This document shows, piece after piece, positions 16,526 to 25,554 of a stretch of 64,000 bases of DNA. Every line of letters starts with the position of its first letter. Within the stretch, counting starts at the first letter, position 1. This DNA comes from Lachnospiraceae bacterium (GTDB taxonomy: Bacteria > Bacillota > Clostridia > Lachnospirales > Lachnospiraceae). The notes under the pieces are model-generated. The model was not told where the DNA came from. It did no database searches and saw only the letters and a list, made by a program, of their open reading frames with translations. Both the position numbers and the translations under genes were made by a program. The stretch spans positions 1-64,000 of the forward strand of contig JAQYAV010000108.1 in assembly GCA_029338675.1 (NCBI GenBank), given 5' to 3'.

Positions 16526-17893
16526 TTATTTTCTGTCGCTTAGGGAAATGTATTCTTTGTTTGTTGCGACAGACATATATGCTGGACGAATAATCTTGTT
16601 TACATTTATTAATTCTTCAATTCGATGTGCACTCCAACCTGCAATTCTTGCTACAGCAAATATTGGTGTGAATAATTCATCTGGTAAACCTAACATGTTA
16701 TAAACAAAACCACTGTAGAAGTCAACATTTGGACTTACACCTTTGTAAATTTTACGCTTTTTGGCAATAACTTCCTTGGCAAGTCTAGCAACATTTTTAT
16801 AAAGATTATATTCCTCAACGCGATGCTTTTCTTCAGATAGTTTTCCAACGAATTTTTCAAAAAGAATAGCTCTTGGATCAGAAATAGAATATACTGCATG
16901 ACCCATTCCGTATATTAAGCCAGCTTTATCGAATGCTTTTTTATCAAGAAGATCGCATAAATAAGATCGTATAGCATCTAAATCATCCCAATTTTTAACA
17001 TTTTTCTTTAGGTCGTCAAACATAAGTTTAACTTTGACATTGGCACCACCGTGTTTTGGACCTTTAAGAGAACAAAGAGAAGCTGCAATTGCAGAATATG
17101 TATCTGTTCCTGAAGAAGTAACAACGTGAGTGGTAAATGTGGAATTATTTCCACCACCATGCTCTGCGTGGAGAACTAGTGCTAAATCTAATATACGTGC
17201 TTCTGTTTCTGAATATTTTTTGTCTGGTCGTAATAAACGTAAAATATTTTCTGCAGTAGAAAGCTCTGGTTTAGGATTGTGAATATATAAACCATGCCTC
17301 AAATCGTAGTGCCTATATGCAAGATATGAGTATACTGCCAGAGAAGGAAAATTAGCAATAAGCTCTATGCTTTGTCTAAGTACATTAGGAATGCTTAAAT
17401 CCATAGTGTTGGTATCATAAGAGCTTAAAGTTAAGATACTTTTGGCTAATGCATTCATAATATCTCCGTTTGGAGTTTTGAGGATAATATCACGAACAAA
17501 ATGCTGAGGAAGCTTTCTATATGTGCCTAAAAGTGCGTTGAAATCAGAAAGCTGTTTATCTGTTGGAAGTTCTCCAAATAATAATAAGTAAACTGTTTCT
17601 TCATATCCAAATCTTTTCTCAGACATAAAGCCTTGAACGAGATCGTTTATATTAATTCCTCTGTAGAATAATTCGCCTTCAATTGGTGTTGAAACACCAT
17701 CTATTGTTCTGTATGAATTTATTGTTGATATTTCAGTTAAACCTGTTAAAACGCCTTTTCCATCTAAATCACGAAGTCCACGTTTTACTTCATATTTAGA
17801 ATACAAATCTGGATCAATGGCATCATTCTTTTCGCATAACTGCGCAAGTTCATAAAATTCAGGTATTACTGTTGAAAATTCCTTTTGATTCAT
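16526..17893 (-). CDS. Citrate synthase
   Basis: A 455-residue citrate/2-methylcitrate synthase. It condenses acetyl-CoA with oxaloacetate, entering the oxidative arm used for 2-oxoglutarate and glutamate synthesis in many anaerobes. Diagnostic segments are HAEHGGGNNST (first active-site His region), GPKHGGAN, YGMGHAVYSISDPRA (catalytic His) and the VDFYSG aspartate near the C terminus, followed by the conserved ARIAGWSAHRIE. Length fits the long clostridial type. It is a single gene facing the Hsp20 gene. Downstream of its stop the DNA is a low-complexity TTTTA-rich stretch to about 16480, without a clear terminator hairpin. Confidence 0.93.
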   Translation of the reverse strand: MNQKEFSTVIPEFYELAQLCEKNDAIDPDLYSKYEVKRGLRDLDGKGVLTGLTEISTINSYRTIDGVSTPIEGELFYRGININDLVQGFMSEKRFGYEETVYLLLFGELPTDKQLSDFNALLGTYRKLPQHFVRDIILKTPNGDIMNALAKSILTLSSYDTNTMDLSIPNVLRQSIELIANFPSLAVYSYLAYRHYDLRHGLYIHNPKPELSTAENILRLLRPDKKYSETEARILDLALVLHAEHGGGNNSTFTTHVVTSSGTDTYSAIAASLCSLKGPKHGGANVKVKLMFDDLKKNVKNWDDLDAIRSYLCDLLDKKAFDKAGLIYGMGHAVYSISDPRAILFEKFVGKLSEEKHRVEEYNLYKNVARLAKEVIAKKRKIYKGVSPNVDFYSGFVYNMLGLPDELFTPIFAVARIAGWSAHRIEELINVNKIIRPAYMSVATNKEYISLSDRK

Positions 17894-17949
17894 TTGTTCA
17901 CTTCCTTATCAAAAATATATACATATAAATATAATATAAAAAAGAAAAT

Positions 17950-17981
17950 TTGACAATTAAATATACTAAATATTGTATACT
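17950..17981 (+). promoter_or_regulatory. Possible promoter of the Rnf operon
   Basis: TTGACA at 17950 and TATACT at 17976 lie about 100 bases before the first gene of the Rnf cluster. The spacer is 20 bp, longer than ideal, so this is a tentative call. Confidence 0.35.
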
Positions 17982-18082
17982 TTAACGTAAAATGGTAAGT
18001 ATTATGCAATTTATGTGTTCACATAAAAAAATGAATATGTTAAAATAAAGAATAGTTATGAAAGTGATTTTGGAGCTTTTTT

Positions 18083-18451
18083 ATGAAAAATAAAAGAGAA
18101 AATAATAATAAAAAAATAATCAAAAAAGCAGATGTTATTTTACTGATAATAATTATTTTTATTTGTGTGATTTTTTTATTCTTTTGGTACGGAAATAAAA
18201 ATAAAGGGGAACAGGTTTTGATTACTGTCGAGGGAAGAATATATAATTCCTTCCCAATTAACGATAACGCTGAATATAACATTGTTACACCTTATGGAGA
18301 AAATAAGCTTAAAATATCCAATGGTCAGGTTAGTATTATATACGCAGACTGTAAGGATAAGATATGTCAAAAGCATAAGCCGATTACTAACCAAAATGAG
18401 CAAATTATTTGTTTGCCACACAAATTAGTTATTGAAATTGAGAGAAAGTAA
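18083..18451 (+). CDS. NusG domain II-like membrane-anchored protein
   Basis: 122 residues: a basic, lysine/asparagine-rich N terminus, one membrane helix at about residues 17-34, then a small beta-rich extracytoplasmic domain of the NusG_II type (ending in ..ICLPHKLVIEIE) with three cysteines (DCKDKIC, IICLP). In clostridia this family is typically encoded beside Gx transporters and Rnf or FMN-binding proteins, as here. Its role is not established; a part in assembly or redox maintenance of the flavinylated membrane complex is an inference. The next gene starts at its stop (TAATG overlap). Confidence 0.75.
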   Translation: MKNKRENNNKKIIKKADVILLIIIIFICVIFLFFWYGNKNKGEQVLITVEGRIYNSFPINDNAEYNIVTPYGENKLKISNGQVSIIYADCKDKICQKHKPITNQNEQIICLPHKLVIEIERK

Positions 18452-18948
18452 TGAATGAAAATAGTAGTAAAAAAATGGCATACTGTGGGGTATTTGTTGC
18501 TCTGTCAATGATATTGTCATATTTTGAAAATCTTGTTGTAATATTTAATTTTATTCCTGGATTTAAGGTGGGAATTGCTAATATAGTTACAGTAATAGCC
18601 CTTTTTAATTTAGGAATAAAGGATACGTTTATTATTTCAACTTCGAGAATTATTCTTTCAGGAATACTTTTTGGGAGTGTTCCAATGATAATTTACAGTA
18701 TTGTTGGAGCATACTGTAGTATTTTAGTAATGTATGTAATTAAAAAAATAAATTGCTTCTCTATTACAGGAGTAAGTATATTAGGGGCTGTTTCCCATAA
18801 TGCAGGGCAACTTGTTGTTGCATATTTTATGTTAGAAAATGTTAATATATTTTCATATTTTGGTGTTCTAGCCTTAGTTGGTGCCCTTGCAGGCACTTTA
18901 ATTGGAATATTATGTGGGTATATTAATAAAAATATAGATTTTAAATAG
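18451..18948 (+). CDS. Gx transporter family (Hpre_diP_synt_I) membrane protein
   Basis: 165 residues with about five hydrophobic helices. The GxxVALSMILSYFENL start and GFKVGIANIVTVIALF segment match the Gx transporter family, often labelled heptaprenyl diphosphate synthase component I and resembling S components of ECF vitamin transporters. It overlaps the NusG_II gene by one base and precedes rnfC. A role in importing a precursor, for example a flavin-related or isoprenoid one, is inference from context and fold. Confidence 0.8.
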   Translation: MNENSSKKMAYCGVFVALSMILSYFENLVVIFNFIPGFKVGIANIVTVIALFNLGIKDTFIISTSRIILSGILFGSVPMIIYSIVGAYCSILVMYVIKKINCFSITGVSILGAVSHNAGQLVVAYFMLENVNIFSYFGVLALVGALAGTLIGILCGYINKNIDFK

Positions 18949-19002
18949 TAAATTTGTAAAATAATATGGCAACTAGCCATAGGAAATAGTGAGGGCTAAA
19001 AG

Positions 19003-20319
19003 ATGAAACACACGTTTAAAGGTGGTATTCACCCTTATGAGGGAAAAGAACTGACTATGGATTGCGAGATAAAGGAGTATTTGCCAGTTGGCGAAATCGT
19101 TATACCGCTTAGTCAGCACATTGGTGCACCTGCAAAAGCAATAGTAAAAAAAGGTGACAGAGTATTAGTGGGACAAATGATTGCTGAGGCGCAGGGATTC
19201 GTTTCTGCTAATATTCATTCGTCGGTATCTGGTACAGTAAAGACAATTGAATCAAGATTAACTAGTTCAGGTCAAAAGGTTATGTCAATAGTAATTGATA
19301 ATGACAAGCAGTTTGATGAGGTGGATTATGTTAACAATCCTAAAAACATAGAAGAACTTGAACGTGATGAAATAATTGAGGCAATTAAGCTTGCAGGAGT
19401 AGTAGGAATGGGAGGTGCAGGTTTCCCAACTCACGTAAAGTTATCGCCTAAAAATATAGACGATATTGACACTATTCTTGTAAATGCTTCTGAATGTGAA
19501 CCTTATTTAACATCAGATTATAGAAGATTATTAGAGGAATCAGATGTAATAATTGATGGATTAAGAATTGTACTAAAGGCATTTAAGAATGCAAAGGGAA
19601 TTATTGCTATTGAGGATAATAAACCTGAAGCAATAAAGATAATGAAGGATAAAGCAAAACAATATGAAGATATTATTGTTAATGTTATGCCAACAAAATA
19701 TCCCGAAGGCGCTGAAAGACAATTGATATATGCTAATACTGGAAGATATATTAGTTCTAAAATGCTTCCAGCAGATGCAGGATGTGTTGTACATAATGTT
19801 GATACAATACATGCAATATATGAAGCTGTAATGCTTGGTAAACCGTTATTTAGAAGAGTTATGACTATTACAGGTGATGCAGCTAATGCTCCATGTAATC
19901 TTTTGATTAGTGTTGGAACAAGCTATAGCGAAATAATTGAAGCTGCAGGTGGATTAAAGGATGGAGTTAAGAAGCTTATTGCAGGTGGACCTATGATGGG
20001 TAAGGCAATCTATAGTACAGATATTCCAGCTACTAAGTCAGCATCGGCTATACTTGCTTTATCGCAGGATGAAGTTTCAATGTATGAACCATCAGCATGT
20101 ATTAGATGTGGAAGATGTGTGTCAGTGTGTCCTGGAAGAGTAATGCCTAACAAATTAGCTGATTTAGCAGTTAATAACGATATTGATGGCTTTTTGAAAT
20201 ATAATGGAATGGAATGTTGTGAATGTGGATGTTGTTCTTATGTTTGTCCAGCAAAAAGACATCTTACACAAACAATTGCAGGAACAAGAAAGCTTGTCTT
20301 GGCGAATAGAAAGAAATAA
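19003..20319 (+). CDS. rnfC: Rnf complex subunit RnfC (NADH-side iron-sulfur/flavin subunit)
   Basis: 438 residues. The first part has the RnfC N-terminal barrel (GGIHPYEGK, LSQHIGAPA), then the Complex I 51-kDa-like fold with the glycine-rich nucleotide loop VGMGGAGFPTHVK. The C-terminal part carries two 4Fe-4S motifs, CIRCGRCVSVCP and CCECGCCSYVCP. RnfC exchanges electrons with NAD+ at the cytoplasmic face of the ferredoxin:NAD+ oxidoreductase. It is first of the rnf genes in the clostridial C-D-G-E-A-B order, 54 bases after the Gx gene. Confidence 0.96.
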   Translation: MKHTFKGGIHPYEGKELTMDCEIKEYLPVGEIVIPLSQHIGAPAKAIVKKGDRVLVGQMIAEAQGFVSANIHSSVSGTVKTIESRLTSSGQKVMSIVIDNDKQFDEVDYVNNPKNIEELERDEIIEAIKLAGVVGMGGAGFPTHVKLSPKNIDDIDTILVNASECEPYLTSDYRRLLEESDVIIDGLRIVLKAFKNAKGIIAIEDNKPEAIKIMKDKAKQYEDIIVNVMPTKYPEGAERQLIYANTGRYISSKMLPADAGCVVHNVDTIHAIYEAVMLGKPLFRRVMTITGDAANAPCNLLISVGTSYSEIIEAAGGLKDGVKKLIAGGPMMGKAIYSTDIPATKSASAILALSQDEVSMYEPSACIRCGRCVSVCPGRVMPNKLADLAVNNDIDGFLKYNGMECCECGCCSYVCPAKRHLTQTIAGTRKLVLANRKK

Positions 20320-20369
20320 TTAATATGTTTTGACAGAGCATTTCAATCATTTCATTGGAGGAAACTATT

Positions 20370-22001
20370 ATGGATAATATGAACTTAAAGATTTCGGCAT
20401 CACCACATGTTAGGAGTAAAACTACAACTTCTGATATTATGTTTGATGTTATACTAGCATTAATTCCAACTACAGGATTTGGAATTTACTATTTTGGAAT
20501 GCATGCAGCAATTTTAGTTGTTGCCTGTATTTTATCAGCTGTTTGTTTTGAATATCTATATCAGTATTTTATGAATAGAACAATTACTGTAGGAGACTAT
20601 TCAGCTGTTGTTACAGGACTTTTATTAGCACTTAATTTACCACCAGAGCTTCCAGTATGGATGGCTGTATTAGGCAGTGGTTTTGCTATTATAATCGTGA
20701 AACAGTTATTTGGTGGTTTAGGTCAGAATTTTATGAATCCAGCACTTGGTGCTCGTTGCTTTTTACTTCTTTCATTTACCAGCCATATGACTAATTTTGT
20801 TTTAGATGGGGTATCAACAGCTACACCACTCAATGTTCTTAAACAGGGCGGTAAAGTGGATTTGCTTGAGATGTTTAGGGGTCATATTGGAGGTACAATA
20901 GGTGAGACTTGTACATTAGCAATATTAATTGGTGCAGTATATTTATTATTTAAGAAAATTATATCTCCAACTATACCTGTACTTTATATTGGAACATTTA
21001 CAATATGTGTTGCAATATATGCAGTAGTTAAGGATTATGATGTTCTAAATTATGTATTAGGTAATTTGTGTGGTGGAGGATTGATGCTTGGAGCATGGTT
21101 TATGGCAACTGACTATGTTACATCACCAATTACTTCAAAAGGAAAAATAATATATGGTATTATTTTAGGTCTTCTTACGTTTGTCTTAAGAGCTTTTGGA
21201 GCAAGTGCAGAAGGCGTATCATACGCAATTATTATTTCTAATTTACTAGTTCCATTAATTGAAAATGTTACTGTTCCTAGACCATTTGGCATAGCAAAAG
21301 AGAAAAGAAGCTCTAACAACAATAAAGAAGAAAAGAAAGCTTCAGAGAATAATGAAGAGAGTGAAGAAATATCTGAAAATAAAGAAAAAGATAAGTTTGA
21401 TCAAAAAGGTGTTATTCTTGCTATTTGCTCAATATGTGTAATTACAGTAGTGATGGGTGCGGCTCTTGCTGCTGTATACAAAATAACAAAAAAGCCAATT
21501 GAGGAAACAACACTAAAAGCAAAACAGGATGCGTACAAAGAAGTTTATGAGGAAGCAGAACAAATCAATCCAATCGAAGGAATAAATTATGATTTGTTAT
21601 ATGCTGATTTGAAAAAAGAAGGCTTTGGAAATATTACTATTGATGAAATAAATGAGGTTGTATCAGGAGAAGAAAGCGTAGGTCTTATTCTATTGCTTTC
21701 AAACAACAGTGGATATGGCGGAACTATTCAAATGGCAATTGGAATTGATTTAAATTGCGAGATAAAAGGAATAGCATTCCTAACTCTTAATGAAACAGCA
21801 GGACTTGGTATGAATGCAGATAGTAAGAGCTTCAAGGAACAATTCATTGGAAAATCAGTAAATAGCTTTAAGTATTCAAAAACTGGAGCTGTTGCTGACG
21901 ATGAGGTTGATGCAATATCAGGAGCAACTATAACTACATCAGCAGTTGTAGAAACGATTAATGCTGCAATAGACATTACAAATAAAGCAGTTGGGAGGTA
22001 A
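20370..22001 (+). CDS. rnfDG: Fused RnfD-RnfG subunit of the Rnf complex
   Basis: One uninterrupted 543-residue frame covers both RnfD and RnfG, usually two proteins. Residues 1-310 are RnfD: SASPHVRS start, about eight to ten membrane helices, and the S-T-A-T flavinylation motif with Thr152. Residues 311-350 are a charged Lys/Glu/Asn/Ser-rich linker. Residues 350-543 are RnfG: one membrane helix, then the FMN-binding domain with SGATITT and Thr520 as covalent FMN site. The ATG at 20370 follows GGAGG; a TTG at 20355 lies before that site and is rejected. The two FMN sites normally face each other across the membrane, so a tether is plausible. The linker would have to sit in the cytoplasm between the last RnfD helix and the RnfG helix. 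Confidence 0.9.
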   Translation: MDNMNLKISASPHVRSKTTTSDIMFDVILALIPTTGFGIYYFGMHAAILVVACILSAVCFEYLYQYFMNRTITVGDYSAVVTGLLLALNLPPELPVWMAVLGSGFAIIIVKQLFGGLGQNFMNPALGARCFLLLSFTSHMTNFVLDGVSTATPLNVLKQGGKVDLLEMFRGHIGGTIGETCTLAILIGAVYLLFKKIISPTIPVLYIGTFTICVAIYAVVKDYDVLNYVLGNLCGGGLMLGAWFMATDYVTSPITSKGKIIYGIILGLLTFVLRAFGASAEGVSYAIIISNLLVPLIENVTVPRPFGIAKEKRSSNNNKEEKKASENNEESEEISENKEKDKFDQKGVILAICSICVITVVMGAALAAVYKITKKPIEETTLKAKQDAYKEVYEEAEQINPIEGINYDLLYADLKKEGFGNITIDEINEVVSGEESVGLILLLSNNSGYGGTIQMAIGIDLNCEIKGIAFLTLNETAGLGMNADSKSFKEQFIGKSVNSFKYSKTGAVADDEVDAISGATITTSAVVETINAAIDITNKAVGR

Positions 22002-22006
22002 ATGAC

Positions 22007-22747
22007 ATGAGTAAGATAATTGAAAGACTTAATAACGGAATAATTAAGGAAAACCCAACCTTTGTTCAAATGCTTGGAATGTGTCCAACCTTAGCAGTAA
22101 CAACATCAGCAATAAATGGTGCTGGAATGGGTCTTGCTACTACAGTTATTCTTACACTTAGTAATATAATGATTGCATTGCTTCGAAAGGTAATTCCTAA
22201 TAAAGTAAGAATACCTGCATTTATTGTAATTATTGCTTCTTTTGTTACAATAGTTCAATTTTTGATGCAGGCGTATTTGCCTTCGCTAAATAAAAGCTTA
22301 GGAATATTTATTCCGCTTATTGTTGTTAACTGTATTATATTAGGCAGGGCAGAAAGCTACGCTTCAAAAAATAAAGTTATACCTTCTGCTTTTGATGGTA
22401 TTGGTATGGGTCTTGGATTTACAATTGGTCTTACAACAATAGGTGTTGTTAGAGAGTTATTGGGAAGTGGATGTGCATTTGGAATTAATTTGATTGAATT
22501 AATTAAAGAAAACAATATCCCTGTTTTACAAAATATCGTAAATTCTGATTCCTTTGACACAGTGTCAATATTTATTACTGCTCCAGGAGCATTTATGGTT
22601 TTGGCATTTGTCATTGCGATAATTAATAAGAGAAATATTAATAAAGCAAAGAAAAATGGTGAGAAACCTAATTTGTGTTCTTTAGCAGATTGCGCAAATT
22701 GTCATAATGTTATGTGCCAAGGCAAGGCGCAGGAAGAAGCTAATTAA
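22007..22747 (+). CDS. rnfE: Rnf complex membrane subunit RnfE
   Basis: 246 residues, six membrane helices, with the RnfE/NqrD signature NPTFVQMLGMCPTLAVTTSAING near the N terminus and NCIILGRAE in the middle, which includes a cysteine that in RnfA/E helps hold the intramembrane 2Fe-2S cluster. The C-terminal tail of about 35 residues is basic, then cysteine-rich (CSLADCANCHNVMCQG, four Cys and one His), which could bind metal. Five bases separate it from rnfDG, and GGGAGG precedes the ATG. Confidence 0.94.
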   Translation: MSKIIERLNNGIIKENPTFVQMLGMCPTLAVTTSAINGAGMGLATTVILTLSNIMIALLRKVIPNKVRIPAFIVIIASFVTIVQFLMQAYLPSLNKSLGIFIPLIVVNCIILGRAESYASKNKVIPSAFDGIGMGLGFTIGLTTIGVVRELLGSGCAFGINLIELIKENNIPVLQNIVNSDSFDTVSIFITAPGAFMVLAFVIAIINKRNINKAKKNGEKPNLCSLADCANCHNVMCQGKAQEEAN

Positions 22748-22761
22748 AGGAGGGGAATATA

Positions 22762-23337
22762 ATGAATATAATTTTATTGGCTATTTCAGCTGCATTTGTA
22801 AATAACGTTATTTTAAGTCAGTTCATGGGAATATGTCCTTTCCTTGGAGTATCAAAAAAAGTCAGCACTGCAGCAGGTATGGGTGGAGCCGTAATATTTG
22901 TTATGGCTATTGCATCAACAGTTACAAGCTTAATATACAAATTTGTATTGGAACCACTTGATTTAAAATATATGAACACAATTGTTTTTATTCTTGTAAT
23001 TGCTTCATTAGTTCAGTTTGTTGAAATGTTCTTAAAGAAGGCTATGCCTTCATTGTATCAGGCACTTGGAGTGTACTTACCTCTCATAACTACTAACTGT
23101 GCGGTACTTGGAATTGCACTTAAAAATGTAGAAAGTGGATATACAATATTTGAATCTATAATTAATGGTATATTCTCAGCAGTAGGTTTTGCTGTTGCTA
23201 TAGTAATAATGGCTGGAATTCGTGAGAAAATCGATAAAAATGATGTTCCTATGAGCTTTAGGGGAGCACCAATTGTATTAATAACTGCAGGGCTTATGGC
23301 TATTGCATTTATGGGTCTTAATGGCCTTATTAAGTAG
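22762..23337 (+). CDS. rnfA: Rnf complex membrane subunit RnfA
   Basis: 191 residues, six helices, antiparallel homologue of RnfE. Diagnostic segments are FVNNVILSQFMGICPFLGVSKK near the N terminus and PLITTNCAVLG, whose cysteines, paired with RnfE, are known to bind the membrane-embedded 2Fe-2S cluster. An AGGAGGGG site precedes the ATG. Confidence 0.96.
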   Translation: MNIILLAISAAFVNNVILSQFMGICPFLGVSKKVSTAAGMGGAVIFVMAIASTVTSLIYKFVLEPLDLKYMNTIVFILVIASLVQFVEMFLKKAMPSLYQALGVYLPLITTNCAVLGIALKNVESGYTIFESIINGIFSAVGFAVAIVIMAGIREKIDKNDVPMSFRGAPIVLITAGLMAIAFMGLNGLIK

Positions 23338-23357
23338 AGATTAGGAGGATAGAAGTT

Positions 23358-24140
23358 ATGATATCAATTATAATTGCTGCAGCTGTGGTTGGTGTAGTAG
23401 GTGTATTAGCGGGCATTCTCCTAGGGGTTGCAAGTGAAAAGTTTAAGGTAAAAGAAGATGAAGTATATGTTAAAGTAAGAGAGGTTTTGCCTGGAAATAA
23501 TTGTGGTGGTTGTGGTTATCCTGGTTGTGATGGATTGGCAGCAGCTATTGCAAAGGGTGAAGAAAAAGCTAATGCATGTCCTGTAGGTGGAGATACTGTT
23601 GCTAAACAAATAGCTCAAATCGTAGGTGGTGAAGCTGAATCAGAGAGAATGGTTGCACATATTAGCTGTATTGGTAATTGTGAAAAAGCTAAGGATAGTT
23701 ATGAATATGTTGGACCTCAGAGCTGTAAGCTTGCAGCCAATGCGCCAGGAGGCGGTCCGAAGGCTTGTAGCTATGGATGTTTAGGTTATGGCTCTTGCAA
23801 GGAGGTTTGTCAGTTTGGTGCAATTGACGTTATTGATGGGGTTGCCATTATTGATAAAGATAAATGTAAAGCTTGTGGAATGTGTATTGCAGAATGTCCT
23901 AGAAAAATAATTAAAATGATTCCATATGAGGCTCCTGTTATTGTAGAGTGTAATTCTAAGGAATTTGGAAAGGATGTTAAAGACAACTGTCAGGTTGGAT
24001 GCATAGGATGTGGCTTGTGCCAAAGGAATTGTCCTAATGAAGCAATTACAGTTGTGGATAAGCTTGCAGTAATTGACTATTCAAAGTGTACTGGTTGCAA
24101 AGCTTGTAAAGAAAAGTGTCCAGTTAAAGTAATAAAGTAG
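23358..24140 (+). CDS. rnfB: Rnf complex subunit RnfB (ferredoxin-like entry subunit)
   Basis: 260 residues. An N-terminal membrane anchor is followed by the 4Fe-4S domain NNCGGCGYPGCDGLA at about residue 50, then ferredoxin-type clusters: CLGYGSCKEVC with CKACGMCIAECP, and CIGCGLCQRNCP with CTGCKACKEKCP. RnfB accepts electrons from reduced ferredoxin. It is the last rnf gene. It is followed after 51 bases by an unrelated ylmC-type gene, and no strong terminator is visible, so read-through is possible. Confidence 0.95.
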   Translation: MISIIIAAAVVGVVGVLAGILLGVASEKFKVKEDEVYVKVREVLPGNNCGGCGYPGCDGLAAAIAKGEEKANACPVGGDTVAKQIAQIVGGEAESERMVAHISCIGNCEKAKDSYEYVGPQSCKLAANAPGGGPKACSYGCLGYGSCKEVCQFGAIDVIDGVAIIDKDKCKACGMCIAECPRKIIKMIPYEAPVIVECNSKEFGKDVKDNCQVGCIGCGLCQRNCPNEAITVVDKLAVIDYSKCTGCKACKEKCPVKVIK

Positions 24141-24191
24141 CCCTTTCAATAATATGCTATTGTATAGTATATTAATAGAAGGCAGAATAGT

Positions 24192-24452
24192 ATGCGTTTT
24201 TTGGAACTGCGTGAGAAGGAAGTTATAAATTGTAAAGACTGTCGAAGATTAGGCTATGTAGCAGATATGGAGTTTGATATTGAATCAGGAAAGATAATTG
24301 CAATAATTGTTCCTGGCCCTGGAAAGCTCTTTTCATGTCTGGGTTCCTGTACTGAATATTATATTAGGTATTGTAATATTGTTAGGGTAGGGCCTGACAT
24401 AGTACTAGTTGATATTGACGCATGCGATATAAAGAAAATAAACAAATGTTAA
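24192..24452 (+). CDS. YlmC/YmxH family PRC-barrel protein
   Basis: 86 residues with the PRC-barrel-like pattern of the YlmC/YmxH sporulation family: LREKEVINCKDCRRLGYV, then a D-I-E-SG-K-I and a C-terminal DI.LVDID. Members occur in spore-forming Firmicutes and their relatives; YmxH-type genes are regulated during sporulation, but their function is not known. Three extra cysteines mid-sequence (FSCLGSCTEYYIRYC) are noticeable. The gene sits 12 bases ahead of nrdR. Confidence 0.8.
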   Translation: MRFLELREKEVINCKDCRRLGYVADMEFDIESGKIIAIIVPGPGKLFSCLGSCTEYYIRYCNIVRVGPDIVLVDIDACDIKKINKC

Positions 24453-24464
24453 AGGAGAAAAAAT

Positions 24465-24926
24465 ATGAAATGTCCATTTTGTGGTGATGATAATACAAGA
24501 GTAATTGACTCTAGACCAGCTGATGATAATCAGGCTATTAGAAGAAGAAGACAGTGTGACGAGTGTGGTAAGAGATTTACAACCTATGAAAAGGTTGAGA
24601 CTATTCCTTTGATTGTAATTAAGAAGGATAAGAATAGAGAAACATATGATAGAACAAAAATAGAATCAGGGGTAGTAAGATCTTGCCATAAACGCCCAGT
24701 TTCTGTTGATCAAATTGAAAAATGTATTGATGAAATAGAAAACAAAATCTTTAATATGGAAGTTAAAGAAGTTGAGAGTAAATGTATTGGTGAAATAGTA
24801 ATGGATCAATTAAAGGATTTAGATCAGGTTGCTTATGTAAGATTTGCATCTGTATATAGAGAATTTAAGGATGTTAATACATTTATGAGCGAATTGAAGA
24901 AATTATTAGATACAAACCAGCAATAA
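24465..24926 (+). CDS. nrdR: Transcriptional repressor NrdR
   Basis: 153 residues, matching the family length. The N-terminal zinc ribbon is MKCPFCGDDNTRVIDSR with CDECGKRFTTYE, followed by an ATP-cone (VIKKDKNRETYDRTKIESG). NrdR senses ATP/dATP and represses ribonucleotide reductase genes at NrdR boxes. No nrd gene is in the window. An AAAGGAG site precedes the start, and the YigZ gene follows within ten bases. Confidence 0.97.
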   Translation: MKCPFCGDDNTRVIDSRPADDNQAIRRRRQCDECGKRFTTYEKVETIPLIVIKKDKNRETYDRTKIESGVVRSCHKRPVSVDQIEKCIDEIENKIFNMEVKEVESKCIGEIVMDQLKDLDQVAYVRFASVYREFKDVNTFMSELKKLLDTNQQ

Positions 24927-24936
24927 GGAGATAGCA

Positions 24937-25554
24937 TTGGAAAGTTATATTAATCTTGTTAAAGGCGCAGAAGACGAAATAATAGAGAAAAAATCAAGAT
25001 TTATTGGCCAGATAATGCCTGTTACTTCTGAAGAAGAGGCGTATGCATTTATTGATAGTATTAAGAAAAAACACTATGATGCCAGACATAATTGCTTCGC
25101 ATTTTCAATTGGTGGAGAAAATCCATTGCAAAGATTTTCTGATGATGGCGAACCACAGGGAACAGCGGGGAAACCTATATTAGAGGTGATTAATGGTTCT
25201 GGAATACATAATATATGTATTGTTGTTACTAGATATTTTGGTGGAACGTTACTTGGAACTGGCGGATTAGTTCGTGCATACACTGATGCTAGTAAAGCCG
25301 CAATACAAAAGTGTGAAACAAAACTTATGCAAAAAATAATTCCTACCAAAATTACTGCTAATTATACAGATATGGGAAAAATACAGTATATACTGAATAA
25401 TAACGATGTAAATATTGTAGATACTGTTTTTACTGATGAAGTATTTTTTGATTTGGAAATTCCTTCTAATATCAATAATAGAGTAACAAATGAAATAATT
25501 GAAGCCACAGGAGCAAGAGCAGTTATTAAAGCAGATGATGAGGTATTTGGCTAG
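24937..25554 (+). CDS. YigZ/IMPACT family protein
   Basis: 205 residues. The UPF0029/IMPACT N-terminal domain shows EKKSRFIGQ, DARHNCFAF, QRFSDDGEPQGTAGKPIL and VVTRYFGGTLLGTGGLVRAY. The C-terminal ~65 residues are the DUF1949 ferredoxin-like domain. The biochemical role is uncertain; family members are linked to translation and proline peptide handling. The start is TTG with AAGGAG seven bases before it. Its stop overlaps the stop of the convergent ABC permease by four bases. Confidence 0.93.
   Translation: MESYINLVKGAEDEIIEKKSRFIGQIMPVTSEEEAYAFIDSIKKKHYDARHNCFAFSIGGENPLQRFSDDGEPQGTAGKPILEVINGSGIHNICIVVTRYFGGTLLGTGGLVRAYTDASKAAIQKCETKLMQKIIPTKITANYTDMGKIQYILNNNDVNIVDTVFTDEVFFDLEIPSNINNRVTNEIIEATGARAVIKADDEVFG

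Noticed and set aside
20355-20369. TTG start for RnfDG
   Set aside because: It lies just upstream of and partly within the GGAGG ribosome site; the ATG at 20370 has normal spacing.
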